Origin: Exiguobacterium sp. SL-9
GTDB lineage: Bacteria; Bacillota; Bacilli; Exiguobacteriales; Exiguobacteriaceae
Assembly (NCBI RefSeq): GCF_004336985.1
Contig: NZ_SJUO01000001.1
Coordinates: 620,001 to 684,000 of the forward strand
DNA: 64,000 nucleotides
Reading direction: 5' to 3'
A program made the translations under genes and the position numbers. The notes under the pieces were generated by a model. That model saw only the letters and a list, made by a program, of their open reading frames with translations, was not told the origin of the DNA and did not search any database. Position 1 is the stretch's first letter; every line of letters starts with the position of its first letter. This document shows positions 52,818-62,180 of the stretch, one piece after another.

Positions 52818-54599
52818 CTCGTCCGTCTCTTCATGGACGTATTGGATCACGGTCTCCGCCAGTTTTTCAGGCAGGCCCGCTTCCTTCAACTGTTCGAGCG
52901 AGGCGAGCCGGATCTGTTTCATCGACCCGAAATGGCGGATCAACTGTTGACGCCGCTTCGGCCCGACGCCCGGGATATCGTCGAGCACCGACTTCGTCAT
53001 CTTCTTCGTCCGCAAACTGCGGTGGAACGTGATGGCGAAGCGGTGGACCTCGTCTTGCATACGTTGGAGCAAATAGAACGCGCTCGAACGCGAGTTCAGT
53101 TCGATGACGCCGCCGCCTTCCCCGAACAAGAGCTGGCTCGTCCGGTGACGATCATCTTTCTTGAGCGAGCCGACCGGTACGTCGAGTCCGAACTCGTTTT
53201 GCAGGACGTCGAGGGCGGCATTCAACTGTCCAATCCCGCCATCGATCAACAGCAGGTCCGGCAGACGCTTCTCTTCTGTCAACAGGCGACGGAAACGACG
53301 CCGGACGACTTCGCGCATCGTCTCATAGTCATCCGGCCCTTGGACGGTCCGAATCTTATACTTGCGATACTCTTTTTTGAGCGGTTTGCCATCCTCGAAG
53401 ACGACGAGCGCTGAGACGGCGTCAGCCCCTTGGATGTTGGCGTTATCGATGATGTCGACGCGTGACAAGTTCGGGATCCCGATCGCCTCACCGAGCTCAC
53501 GCATGGCGAGGAGCGTCCGTTCTTCATCTCGGGCGAGCAACTCGAACTTCTCGTTCAAGGCGATGCTGGCGTTTTTCGTCGCCAGGTCGAGCAGCTGCCG
53601 CTTCGCGCCACGCTTCGGTTGCATCACTTTCGTCCCGATCGCCTCGTTCAACAGTTCGATGCGAACGATCTCAGGGACGAGCACTTCTTTCGGCAATACG
53701 TTCTGCTCGTAAAACTGAACGATGAAACTTTCGAGCTCCTCAGACGGTTCGCCATGGAGCGGAAACAGGGACACGTCGCGCTCAATCATCTTACCGCCCC
53801 GCATATAGAACACTTGAACGCACATCCAACCACGGTCGAGCGTATAGCCGAAGACGTCGCGTGCTGTCGGGTCGGCCGTGATCATATTTTGTTTGTTCAT
53901 GATCGACTCGACGGCTCGGATTTGGTCACGGAGCTCGGCGGCGCGTTCGAACTGCATGTCTTCGGCCGCTCGTCCCATATCGACTTGGAGCTTGGCGAGC
54001 GTCTCACTCGTCTCCCCGTTCAGGAAGCGGCGAATCTCCTGGACGATGTCTTTTTGCTCGTCCGTGTCGACGGCGAGCTCGCACGGTCCGAGACACTGCC
54101 CGATATGGTAATACAGACAGAGCTTGCGCGGCATCGGTTGGCATTTCCGGAGCGGATACAGTTTATCAAGTAACCGTTTCGTCTCATTGGCGGCATAGGC
54201 GTTCGGATACGGACCGAAATAGAAGCCGCCGTCCCGCTTCAGCTTGCGTGTCGTGAGCAAACGTGGATAAGGCTCGTTCGTAATTTTGATGTACGGGTAC
54301 GACTTGTCATCCTTCAAGCGGATGTTGTATTTCGGGTCATGCTTTTTGATGAGCGTCATCTCGAGAAGGAGCGCCTCGAGCTCGCTCGCCGTGACGATAT
54401 ATTCGAAGTCACGAATCTCGGCGACGAGCCGCATCGTCTTGATGTCATGCGCCCCGGTAAAATACGACCGGACCCGGTTCTTCAGATTTTTTGCTTTCCC
54501 GACGTAGATGATCTCGCCGTACTCGTTCTTATGCAAGTAACAGCCTGGTTCATCCGGGAGGAGCGCCAATTTATGTTTAATGTGGTCAGAATGACTCAA
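52815..54599 (-). CDS. uvrC: UvrABC excision nuclease subunit C
   Basis: UvrC makes both incisions in nucleotide excision repair. The protein has the GIY-YIG domain (PGCYLHKNEYGEIIYVGKAK), a cysteine set (CQPMPRKLC, CLGPC), the UVR domain for UvrB binding, the RNase H-like domain with LLIDGGIGQLNAA, and a C-terminal helix-hairpin-helix with IPGVGPKRRQQLI. I choose the TTG at 54599 because AGGTGA lies six bases upstream. A TTG two codons earlier touches that site. It runs against yslB, as in Bacillus. Confidence 0.96.
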   Translation of the reverse strand: MSHSDHIKHKLALLPDEPGCYLHKNEYGEIIYVGKAKNLKNRVRSYFTGAHDIKTMRLVAEIRDFEYIVTASELEALLLEMTLIKKHDPKYNIRLKDDKSYPYIKITNEPYPRLLTTRKLKRDGGFYFGPYPNAYAANETKRLLDKLYPLRKCQPMPRKLCLYYHIGQCLGPCELAVDTDEQKDIVQEIRRFLNGETSETLAKLQVDMGRAAEDMQFERAAELRDQIRAVESIMNKQNMITADPTARDVFGYTLDRGWMCVQVFYMRGGKMIERDVSLFPLHGEPSEELESFIVQFYEQNVLPKEVLVPEIVRIELLNEAIGTKVMQPKRGAKRQLLDLATKNASIALNEKFELLARDEERTLLAMRELGEAIGIPNLSRVDIIDNANIQGADAVSALVVFEDGKPLKKEYRKYKIRTVQGPDDYETMREVVRRRFRRLLTEEKRLPDLLLIDGGIGQLNAALDVLQNEFGLDVPVGSLKKDDRHRTSQLLFGEGGGVIELNSRSSAFYLLQRMQDEVHRFAITFHRSLRTKKMTKSVLDDIPGVGPKRRQQLIRHFGSMKQIRLASLEQLKEAGLPEKLAETVIQYVHEETDE

Positions 54600-54670
54600 A
54601 TTCAATCACCTCAGTTTAGGTTCCTTCCAGACGGGAAAAAGTTGATGAAGTCTCAGAGGGAGGTTTAGTT

Positions 54671-55984
54671 ATGAAACGGTACGATGTCATCATCATCGGC
54701 AGCGGTTCGGCTGCGAGCCAAGCCGCTAACGTATTATGCGACGCCGGTAAACAAATTGCCATCGTCGAGAACCGGACGTTCGGCGGGACGTGTCCGCAAC
54801 GCGGATGTGACCCGAAAAAGATGCTCGCGGAAGGTGCCGAGCTCATCGCCCGTGCGGAACGAATGCAACCGCTCGGGGTCCACGGCGAGCTCACACTCGA
54901 TTGGCACGCCTTCAAGCGGCGCATCGACGAATATCGCTTCGCCGTCCCGACGACGAAAATGCATCATTGGAAAGAGCTCGACATCGACTTGTTCGAAGGC
55001 GAACCCCATTTCATCGATGAAGACTCGATTGTCATCGATGGACATGAAATCTCGGCGCATCAGTTTTTGGTCGCTTCTGGCCTCATTCCGCGTCCGCTCG
55101 ACATTCCAGGTGGCGACGGGGCCATCACGAGCGACGACGTCTTCGACCTCGATGACTTGCCAAAACACGTCATCATCATCGGGGCTGGCTATATCGCGTT
55201 CGAGTTCGCCCATATCCTCCGCCGCTTCGGGTGCGAGGTGACCCTCCTCATCCGGTCGCGGGCATTGAAGCAATTCGATCGCAAAGTCGTCAAACGACTC
55301 GTCGATGAGACGAGCCGGATCGGCATCGATGTCCGTTACGGAATCGAGCCCGTCCGACTAGATGGGAACGTGCTGACGTTATCAGATGACTCTACCCTAG
55401 AAGGCGTCGTCCTTAACGCCACCGGGCGGATTCCGAGCATCGAACGACTCCGCTTGGACGCGGCCGGTGTCGAGTCCGATCATGGGGGCGTCCTCGTCAA
55501 CGAGTACTTGCAGACGACGAACGCGAACGTCTATGCGGCCGGGGACGTCGCCAAGAGCCGCAACCCGGCCCTCACCCCGTTCTCTGGGCAGGAAGGACGC
55601 ATCGCCGCGCTCAACCTGTTGCGGAACAACACCCGTCCTTTGCCTGAGCGTCCTGCTCCGACGGTCGTCTTCACGACACCACCGATCGCCAAAGTTGGGC
55701 TGACGGTCGATGAGGCGAAAGCGAGCGGCATCGACTTTGAGTGTAAGGACAATGACTTGTCCCACTTCCTGACGTATGAGCGGATTAACGACACCACCGC
55801 GTTCTCCCGCATCTTACTCAGCAAGGACGGGCACGTGCTCGGCGCCCACTTGATCGGACAGCACGCACCGGAACTGATTAACTTGTTCTCGTTCATTATA
55901 CAAAACAATATCACCCATCAACACGTCAAACACTTAGAGTTCGCCTATCCGACGTCGGCCTCTGACGTGACGTATCTGATTTGA
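54671..55984 (+). CDS. Pyridine nucleotide-disulfide oxidoreductase-like flavoprotein
   Basis: The 437 residues belong to the glutathione/mercuric reductase fold. The FAD motif GSGSAASQAA, the redox pair GGTCPQRGCDPKK, the NAD(P)H motif IIGAGYIAFEFA and the second FAD motif VYAAGDVAKS are present. The middle of the redox motif (PQR) differs from the usual VNVG or VYVG. The C-terminal HPT-E active site is replaced by FAYPTSASD, as in a less-studied subfamily, so the substrate is unknown. The ATG at 54671 has GGGAGG upstream. It is on the plus strand between uvrC and the Mrp operon. Confidence 0.88.
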   Translation: MKRYDVIIIGSGSAASQAANVLCDAGKQIAIVENRTFGGTCPQRGCDPKKMLAEGAELIARAERMQPLGVHGELTLDWHAFKRRIDEYRFAVPTTKMHHWKELDIDLFEGEPHFIDEDSIVIDGHEISAHQFLVASGLIPRPLDIPGGDGAITSDDVFDLDDLPKHVIIIGAGYIAFEFAHILRRFGCEVTLLIRSRALKQFDRKVVKRLVDETSRIGIDVRYGIEPVRLDGNVLTLSDDSTLEGVVLNATGRIPSIERLRLDAAGVESDHGGVLVNEYLQTTNANVYAAGDVAKSRNPALTPFSGQEGRIAALNLLRNNTRPLPERPAPTVVFTTPPIAKVGLTVDEAKASGIDFECKDNDLSHFLTYERINDTTAFSRILLSKDGHVLGAHLIGQHAPELINLFSFIIQNNITHQHVKHLEFAYPTSASDVTYLI

Positions 55985-55986
55985 CA

Positions 55987-56025
55987 CAAAAAAAGGCTCT
56001 TCCAATTTGACTTGGAGGAGCCTTT
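55987..56025. terminator. Bidirectional terminator between the oxidoreductase gene and mrpG
   Basis: AAAGGCTCTTCCAA and TTGGAGGAGCCTTT pair around TTTGAC. The minus-strand side is followed by a run of seven T residues, so it best serves the Mrp operon. Confidence 0.9.
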
Positions 56026-56027
56026 CG

Positions 56028-56387
56028 TCATTCAATCCCTTTATCTTTATCTTCTCGAAGCGCGTCTTGGAGCGACTTCTTCCAAAGCGGGACACCTTGG
56101 GCGTGGGCTGCACGGGCGACCAAGTGACTGCCGACCGGTGCCGTCAACAAGACGAAGAACAGTCCGAGCAGGAGTCGTGCGTCAAAGATGCGCTGGTCGA
56201 CCCAGACGTGCAGGAGCGCCGCGAATAGGACGAACATGACACCGAGCGTCGCACTCTTCGAAGCGGCATGGGCGCGGGAATAAATGTCCGGGAGCCGGAT
56301 CAGACCGATGGCCGCGACGACGGTGAAGAATACACCGATGATCGTGAAGACACCGGTCAAGATGTCATAAATCATTGTTGCGGTCAT
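56028..56387 (-). CDS. mrpG: Mrp antiporter subunit G
   Basis: MrpG is a small membrane subunit of the multisubunit Na+/H+ antiporter. The 119 residues have three helices and the typical GLIRLPDIYSRAHAASKSAT motif. It overlaps mrpF by 23 bases and ends at a strong terminator. Confidence 0.95.
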   Translation of the reverse strand: MTATMIYDILTGVFTIIGVFFTVVAAIGLIRLPDIYSRAHAASKSATLGVMFVLFAALLHVWVDQRIFDARLLLGLFFVLLTAPVGSHLVARAAHAQGVPLWKKSLQDALREDKDKGIE

Positions 56388-56655
56388 GTTGGATGATCTC
56401 TCCCTTCTCGAGGAATTTCGAGAACGCTACCGTTCCGATAAAGGCTAAAATCCCGAGCAAGAGGATGACCTCGAAGAACATCGTCGTATCGAGCAAAATC
56501 GATAACAACGATACGACCGAGATCAAGCCGATGCCGATCGAGTCGAGCGCGATGACACGGTCTGCTGTCGTCGGCCCTTTGACGACCCGATACAGCATAC
56601 CGAGCATGGCGAGCACGAGGATGGCGAGCGCCACGTAAATAATAATATCTAACAT
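56365..56655 (-). CDS. mrpF: Mrp antiporter subunit F
   Basis: The 96-residue three-helix subunit has RVVKGPTTADRVIALDSIG, the MrpF signature, and LDTTMFFEVILLLGILAFIGTVAFSK split over the later helices. Its start overlaps the mrpE stop (TAATG) and it overlaps mrpG at the other end. Confidence 0.95.
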   Translation of the reverse strand: MLDIIIYVALAILVLAMLGMLYRVVKGPTTADRVIALDSIGIGLISVVSLLSILLDTTMFFEVILLLGILAFIGTVAFSKFLEKGEIIQHDRNNDL

Positions 56656-57134
56656 TAGCTGGTCGCCTCCTTAATATTCGACTCAAAGTTATCGTAAATG
56701 TCTCGTTTGAGCGACTCTTTATCCGGCATATGCAATGCGTGGATATAGAGCGTCTTGTTGTCGTCTGACACTTGAACGACAAGCGTACCCGGTGTCAGCG
56801 TGATGAGCATCGACAACCAACTCACTTTCCAACCGGCATCGAGTTCGGTGTGATACCGAAAGATGCCCGGTTGGATTTTAAGTTTCGGGCTCAAGACGAG
56901 CCGGAGCACTTCAATGTTGGCCACGACAAGCTCACGACAGAAAATCAAGAACAGTTTAAACAGTTTCAAGACGCGGGTGAAATAAAAATCCGTGTTCTTG
57001 AAGAAGCGGCGCATCATGAAGATGACGAGTAATCCGAGCAAGTAACCGATGATGAATCCGCTCGTCGTGAACGTACCCGTGAAGAACATCCAAATGAACG
57101 CCAGGAAAAAGTTGATGAGTAGTTGGTAAGCCAT
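56655..57134 (-). CDS. mrpE: Mrp antiporter subunit E
   Basis: The 159-residue subunit has two N-terminal membrane helices and a cytoplasmic part. LKIQPGIFRYHT and LITLTPGTLVVQVSDD are typical of MrpE. It starts 7 bases after mrpD. It has a role in complex assembly in other Bacilli. Confidence 0.94.
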   Translation of the reverse strand: MAYQLLINFFLAFIWMFFTGTFTTSGFIIGYLLGLLVIFMMRRFFKNTDFYFTRVLKLFKLFLIFCRELVVANIEVLRLVLSPKLKIQPGIFRYHTELDAGWKVSWLSMLITLTPGTLVVQVSDDNKTLYIHALHMPDKESLKRDIYDNFESNIKEATS

Positions 57135-57141
57135 CTCTAAA

Positions 57142-58626
57142 TCACTCCTTAATCACGGCATCGATATAGATTTCGGGTTGCACGAGCGGTTCGATTGCCT
57201 GGGTAATGAACGGATGCATCGCCTCGGCGCCGAACCCGTAGGCGACGGCGACAGCGACGAGCAAGAACGTCGGCACGATAAGGCGGTTCATATACGGTAC
57301 GAGCGGACCGTCATAGACTCGTTTCTCTTCTCCCCAAAATCCGTACAAGAAGATTTTGATGACCGAGAAGAGGACGAACAAACTCGACAGCAAGATGAGG
57401 AGCGGTCCAAACAGGCTGCCTTCCCCGACCCCACCTTGAACGATCAACAGTTTCCCGAAGAATCCGCTGAGCGGCGGAATCCCGGCGAGTGACAACGCTG
57501 CGATGAAGAACGTCCATCCGAACAGCGGGAAGCGGGTGATCAAGCCACCCATGTCGCGTAATTGACCGGATTTGGTGATGCCAATCATCATCCCGACGAG
57601 CATGAACAAGGCAGCCTTGATCAACATGTCATGAATCAAATAGTAGAGCGCCCCTTCGAGCGACGTCTGTGTGTTGAGCGCAATCCCGTACAGGATGACA
57701 CCAACAGCGATCATGATGTTGTAGATGATGATCAGTTTGACGTCGTTGTAGGCGATCGCCCCGGTCATGCCGATGACGATCGTCAACACGGCGAGGATGA
57801 TCAAGAAGTTCTGCATGAACGCACTGCCGCCATCAAATAGGAGCGTATACGTCCGTAAAATCGAGTAGACGCCGACTTTCGTCAACAACGCCCCGAACAT
57901 GGCAAGAATCGGCGTCGGTGCCACGACGTACGAGCCCGGGAGCCAGTAGTGCAGTGGCACGAGTGCCCCTTTCAAGCCGAAGACGATGACGAAGAACACA
58001 CCGATGACGGTGATAACACTTTGATTCTCCACGAGTGGGATCTTTTGCGCGAGGTCCGCCAAGCTGAGCGTGCCGACCGTCCCGTAAAGGAGCGCGACCG
58101 CCATGACAAACAACGCCGAGGCGATGACGTTCACGAGCAAGTATTTGATCGACTCGCGTAACTGAACGCCTTTCCCGCCGAGTACGATTAACACGTACGA
58201 CGAGATGAGGAAGACTTCAAAGAAGACGAACAAGTTGAAAATATCGCCTGTCGTGAAGGCTCCGTTCACCCCGACGAGGAGGAACAGCATCGCGACGTAG
58301 ACGTAGTTCGATTCATAAGCGTCCGAGAAGTAATACGTCGCAAACCAGACGATGAAGAAGACGAGCAACGTCGACGTGGCGACGAGCAGTGCCGACAGCA
58401 TGTCCGAGACGAGCGTGATCCCGAACGGCGCCGGCCAGTTCCCTAGGTTGACGGTCATGATGCCGTCTTGAGATACGGTGAAAATGAGCAGCACCGTCAC
58501 TGCAAACGTTACAAGTAAAGCCCCGAGTGCCACTCCGCGTTGCAGGCGAACCTGCTTCGGTGCGAAGAGGAGGAAGATAGCCGCAAGCGCCGGGATGACA
58601 ATCGGAAAGATCGGTAAGTTAATCAT
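57142..58626 (-). CDS. mrpD: Mrp antiporter subunit D
   Basis: MrpD is one of the two large NuoL/M/N-like subunits thought to carry protons or sodium. The 494 residues have about 14 helices and conserved charged residues within them: the FFEVFLISSYVLIVLGG segment with its glutamate, and the LVPLHYWLPGSYVVAPTP loop. LIHDMLIKAALFMLVG is also typical. It overlaps mrpC by 8 bases. Confidence 0.96.
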   Translation of the reverse strand: MINLPIFPIVIPALAAIFLLFAPKQVRLQRGVALGALLVTFAVTVLLIFTVSQDGIMTVNLGNWPAPFGITLVSDMLSALLVATSTLLVFFIVWFATYYFSDAYESNYVYVAMLFLLVGVNGAFTTGDIFNLFVFFEVFLISSYVLIVLGGKGVQLRESIKYLLVNVIASALFVMAVALLYGTVGTLSLADLAQKIPLVENQSVITVIGVFFVIVFGLKGALVPLHYWLPGSYVVAPTPILAMFGALLTKVGVYSILRTYTLLFDGGSAFMQNFLIILAVLTIVIGMTGAIAYNDVKLIIIYNIMIAVGVILYGIALNTQTSLEGALYYLIHDMLIKAALFMLVGMMIGITKSGQLRDMGGLITRFPLFGWTFFIAALSLAGIPPLSGFFGKLLIVQGGVGEGSLFGPLLILLSSLFVLFSVIKIFLYGFWGEEKRVYDGPLVPYMNRLIVPTFLLVAVAVAYGFGAEAMHPFITQAIEPLVQPEIYIDAVIKE

Positions 58627-58960
58627 TCGATTCCGTTCCTTTCATTTCCTCAATATTATCCGTGTTCAGTTCCTGGTAAGCCCGATACGCGAGCACGAGG
58701 AAGAACGCGGTCACCCCGAAGCTGATGACGATCGCCGTCAAGACGAGCGCTTGCGGGAGCGGGTCGGTATATTCCGTGACGCCGTCAACGAGGACAGGCG
58801 CCGCTCCGGTCTTCAGTCCACCCATCGTCAAAACGAGCAAGTGGGCCGCGTGGCTGAGTAGCCCGGTGCCGATGATGATGCGCAACAAACTCTTTGAGAG
58901 AATCATATAGACCGCGCTCATCGTCAGGACACCGATGATGATGCTAACGAAGATTTCCAT
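58619..58960 (-). CDS. mrpC: Mrp antiporter subunit C
   Basis: The 113-residue NuoK-like subunit has three helices, with GTGLLSHAAHLLVLTMGG and DPLPQALVLTAIVISFGVTA. The start overlaps the mrpB stop by one base (TAATG). Confidence 0.95.
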   Translation of the reverse strand: MEIFVSIIIGVLTMSAVYMILSKSLLRIIIGTGLLSHAAHLLVLTMGGLKTGAAPVLVDGVTEYTDPLPQALVLTAIVISFGVTAFFLVLAYRAYQELNTDNIEEMKGTESND

Positions 58961-59403
58961 TATTCACTCTCTCCAATCGTTTGAATGATCGTCATCGTCA
59001 CACCGATGACCACAAGGTAGACGCCGAGGTCAAAAGCGATTGCCGTGTGAAGCGTCTGTTCGCCTAGAAGCGGCAAATCGAATTTATCATAGGCGTGCGT
59101 CAAGAACGGACGGCCCCAAAAGATGCTATGGAGCGATGTGAGCATCGCGATGACGAGACCGAGCGCCGTCATCTTCCGATAGTCAAACGGGAGCACGGCA
59201 GCGAGCGTCTTCGAGTCAAAGGCGAGCAGCAAGAGTACGAGTGCCGCCGCCGTCATCAAACCACCGATGAAACCTCCGCCCGGCGAGTAGTGCCCGGCGA
59301 AGAACAAGTTGATCGAGAACACGATGATGATGAAGAAGATGATCACCGCGGCCGTCTGTAAGATGACGTCATTGACTTGATCATTTTTTCGGTTCATGTT
59401 CAC
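58960..59403 (-). CDS. mrpB: Mrp antiporter subunit B
   Basis: The 147-residue subunit has four helices and the FFAGHYSPGGGFIGGLMTAA signature of the MrpB family. It overlaps the end of mrpA by 23 bases. In this layout the C-terminal part of MrpA also contains an MrpB-like domain, as usual. Confidence 0.95.
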   Translation of the reverse strand: MNMNRKNDQVNDVILQTAAVIIFFIIIVFSINLFFAGHYSPGGGFIGGLMTAAALVLLLLAFDSKTLAAVLPFDYRKMTALGLVIAMLTSLHSIFWGRPFLTHAYDKFDLPLLGEQTLHTAIAFDLGVYLVVIGVTMTIIQTIGESE

Positions 59404-61810
59404 GTGCTCCTTTCGTACGTTCTGTCGTTCTAAATTTGATCATCGTGTAGATCCCGATGGCCGCGATGGCAAGGACGACGATCTCAAACAACGTATCAAA
59501 GCCACGGAAGTCGACAAGGACGACGTTGACCATGTTCTTCCCGGCTGCTAGATCATAGACGTTTTCTTTATAGTATTCAGAGATTGACGACAGCGAACGG
59601 TTCGACAGCGCCATGAAGCTAAGGAGCATGACCGTCACCCCGACGAAAATCGAGACGATCGCATTTTCAACCTTGAATTTGACGCGCACTTCTTTCTTGC
59701 TGATCTCCGGCATATGGTAGAAGACGAGCAAGAACAAGGCGACCGATACCGTCTCGATGACAAGCTGCGTCAAAGCGAGGTCCGGTGCATTGAAGAAGAC
59801 GAAGAACAACGCGACCGAGTACCCGACAACACCGAGCAAGATGATCGACGGCAGACGCGAACGCATGAACAGAATCGCGAGCGACGCCAAAATGATGACG
59901 GCCCCGAGGACGTATTCATACGGTGCGACGGCTTCCATCTCGCCGAACGAGAAGTCGAACAAATCGAAGCGGTACATCGAGAACAAAATCATGCCTGACA
60001 AGAACAAGAAGATGTACACCAAGTACGAGCGGATGAAGCCCGTCATATAGTTATCTTTGAAGCGGTACGCCGCCTTGTTCGACCAGACGAGCGTCCCATC
60101 ATACATGCCGTTGAGCGTCAAACGATGCGGGATGTGGTTGTAAATCCCCATCCACTTGTTGATTGTGAAGAACATGAGCGTCCCGAGCAGGATGACCCCG
60201 ATCGTCATATAAAGTTCAGGTGTCAATCCGTGCCAGAAGTAGATGTCGACTTTCACGTCTTGTCCGCTCGCGACGAGCGTCGGATAAATCGATTCGACGG
60301 CCGGCTTGATGAGCGAGTTCGATAATACGTTCGGCACGAAACCGAGCACGACGACGAGGATCGCGAGAATCGCTGGCGGGATGAGCATCCCGATCGGTGC
60401 CTCGTGCGGCTGTTTTGGCAATTGGTCGAACTGGGCTTTGCCCATGAACGTCCGCATGAAGATGATCAAGCTATAGATGAACGTGAACACGCTCGCGATG
60501 AATGCGACGACCGGAATCAAGATGCCAATCGTATCAAGCGCGAAGAAGTCCATCGAGAACACCTTTGTCGTCGCCTTCAAGAACATCTCTTTACTGAGGA
60601 AGCCATTGAATGGCGGTAGACCTGCCATCGACAATGAGCCGATGACGGCGATCGTGAACGTGATCGGCATGACGGTCATCAGTCCACCGAGTTTGCGGAT
60701 GTCACGTGTCCCCGTCTCGTGGTCGACAATCCCGACCATCATGAACAGCGATCCTTTGAACGTCGCATGGTTGATCAAGTGGAAGATCGCCGCAATCGTC
60801 GCGACCATATAGATGTTGTCATCCATGCCGTCATAATGAAGCGCCGCGGCACCGAGGCCGAGCAGGGACATGATGAGACCGAGCTGACTGACCGTCGAGA
60901 ATGCGAGGATTCCTTTCAAATCGGTCTGTTTGACTGCATTGAACGAACCCCAGAACAAAGTGAACGTCCCGACCGAGGCAATGATCCATAGCCAGAGTGA
61001 CGACTCTTGGAATACCGGGCTCATCCGTGCGACGAGATAGAGACCGGCCTTGACCATCGTCGCCGAGTGGAGGTACGCACTGACCGGGGTCGGTGCTTCC
61101 ATCGCATCCGGCAACCAGATGTGGAACGGGAATTGCGCCGACTTCGTGAAGGCGCCGAGCAAGATGAGAATCATCGCCGCGATAAAGAACGGGCTGTCCG
61201 CGATGAGTGCCTGATTGGCGACCATGTCACGGATGCTGAACGAGCCGACGATCGACTCAAGGATCACAATCCCCCCGAGCATCGACAAACCACCGAACAC
61301 GGTGATCAGCATCGACTTACGCGCCCCATAGCGTGAACGCTCTTTCTCATACCAATACCCGATCAACAGGAACGACGAAATCGATGTGAGTTCCCAGAAC
61401 ATGTACATGACGACCATGTTGTCCGAGAGGACGACACCGAGCATCGCACCCATGAACAGGAGCAGGTACACATAGAAATGACCGAGCGACTCTTTGTCTT
61501 TATTCAAGTAGTAAATCGAATACAGGACGACGAGCGCCCCGATCCCTGTAATCAGGAGGGCAAACAATAGTCCGAGCCCGTCCACGTAGGCCGTGAAGTT
61601 GATGCCAAGCGAAGGCATCCATTCGACCGTTTCCGTCACGACGTCCCCCGCGCTCGTGATTCCGATGAAGCGGAAGAAGTAAACGAACAGGACGACCGGA
61701 ACGATTAAAACGAACCAACCCGTATGGATTCGCTTCAGTGCCCGGAACAAGAACGGGATGAACGGTGCCGCGAGAAGCGGCAATAAGATAGCTAAATGTA
61801 ACACCGACAA
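59381..61810 (-). CDS. mrpA: Mrp antiporter subunit A
   Basis: MrpA is the largest subunit of the Na+/H+ antiporter used for sodium and alkaline tolerance. The 809 residues show the NuoL-like core with FWELTSISSFLLIGYWYE, PFHIWLPDAMEAPTPVSAYL, HSATMVKAGLYLVARM and AIFHLINHATFKGSLFM. A C-terminal extension with further helices follows. I choose a TTG start at 61810 (MSVLHLAILLPL), because GAAGGAGG stands 8 bases upstream. The frame runs 71 codons further upstream, but those have no start signal and do not resemble MrpA. It is the first gene of mrpABCDEFG. Confidence 0.95.
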   Translation of the reverse strand: MSVLHLAILLPLLAAPFIPFLFRALKRIHTGWFVLIVPVVLFVYFFRFIGITSAGDVVTETVEWMPSLGINFTAYVDGLGLLFALLITGIGALVVLYSIYYLNKDKESLGHFYVYLLLFMGAMLGVVLSDNMVVMYMFWELTSISSFLLIGYWYEKERSRYGARKSMLITVFGGLSMLGGIVILESIVGSFSIRDMVANQALIADSPFFIAAMILILLGAFTKSAQFPFHIWLPDAMEAPTPVSAYLHSATMVKAGLYLVARMSPVFQESSLWLWIIASVGTFTLFWGSFNAVKQTDLKGILAFSTVSQLGLIMSLLGLGAAALHYDGMDDNIYMVATIAAIFHLINHATFKGSLFMMVGIVDHETGTRDIRKLGGLMTVMPITFTIAVIGSLSMAGLPPFNGFLSKEMFLKATTKVFSMDFFALDTIGILIPVVAFIASVFTFIYSLIIFMRTFMGKAQFDQLPKQPHEAPIGMLIPPAILAILVVVLGFVPNVLSNSLIKPAVESIYPTLVASGQDVKVDIYFWHGLTPELYMTIGVILLGTLMFFTINKWMGIYNHIPHRLTLNGMYDGTLVWSNKAAYRFKDNYMTGFIRSYLVYIFLFLSGMILFSMYRFDLFDFSFGEMEAVAPYEYVLGAVIILASLAILFMRSRLPSIILLGVVGYSVALFFVFFNAPDLALTQLVIETVSVALFLLVFYHMPEISKKEVRVKFKVENAIVSIFVGVTVMLLSFMALSNRSLSSISEYYKENVYDLAAGKNMVNVVLVDFRGFDTLFEIVVLAIAAIGIYTMIKFRTTERTKGAREHEPKK

Positions 61811-62141
61811 GAAAATTCCTCCTTCGAACAGAGTCTTACAAACGATGGGCCAATTATTAAGGTCACTTGACGCCATCACGTCTTCTTCATGAGTATAGCG
61901 TAAATTTTCAGTCTGTTTCCATGATAAAACCTTCCCACTTTTTAGAGGCTCGTCAAAAAATCCCGAACTATTAAATATGAAGGGAGTCGACAAAAATCCA
62001 CGAAAAAAAATTGAATCAAGCAATGTATGTATCCGTTTTCAAATGGAGTTTTTTCTGAATTCTCCGCTACATCCAGACCGAACCTTAACCGTTGTTATTC
62101 CATGCGAAGCGACTAAACTCCTTCTTCCCGATTGCGCCTAA
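61811..62141 (-). promoter_or_regulatory. Leader and promoter region of the Mrp operon
   Basis: This stretch of about 330 bases carries no convincing gene. Its minus-strand frame joins mrpA but lacks start signals. It is AT-rich and has several T runs. A TATACT at about 61895-61890 on the minus strand could be the -10 of the Mrp promoter, with no good -35. I see no clear riboswitch fold or terminator upstream of mrpA. Confidence 0.4.
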
Positions 62142-62175
62142 GAAAAAACAGCCGACCAGTTCCCCGGTCGGCTGT
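62142..62175 (-). terminator. Terminator of trxA
   Basis: ACAGCCGACCGG and CTGGTCGGCTGT form a tight stem around a short loop on the minus strand, followed by TTTTTTCTT. Confidence 0.92.
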
Positions 62176-62180
62176 ACGCA

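Noticed and set aside
61811-62023. 71-codon upstream extension of MrpA
   Set aside because: It has no ribosome binding site and no similarity to MrpA starts. The TTG at 61810 has a strong site and yields the expected length.
61811-62141. Na+ or Li+ riboswitch upstream of mrpA
   Set aside because: The leader is long enough, but I could not recognise a conserved riboswitch core or an expression platform.
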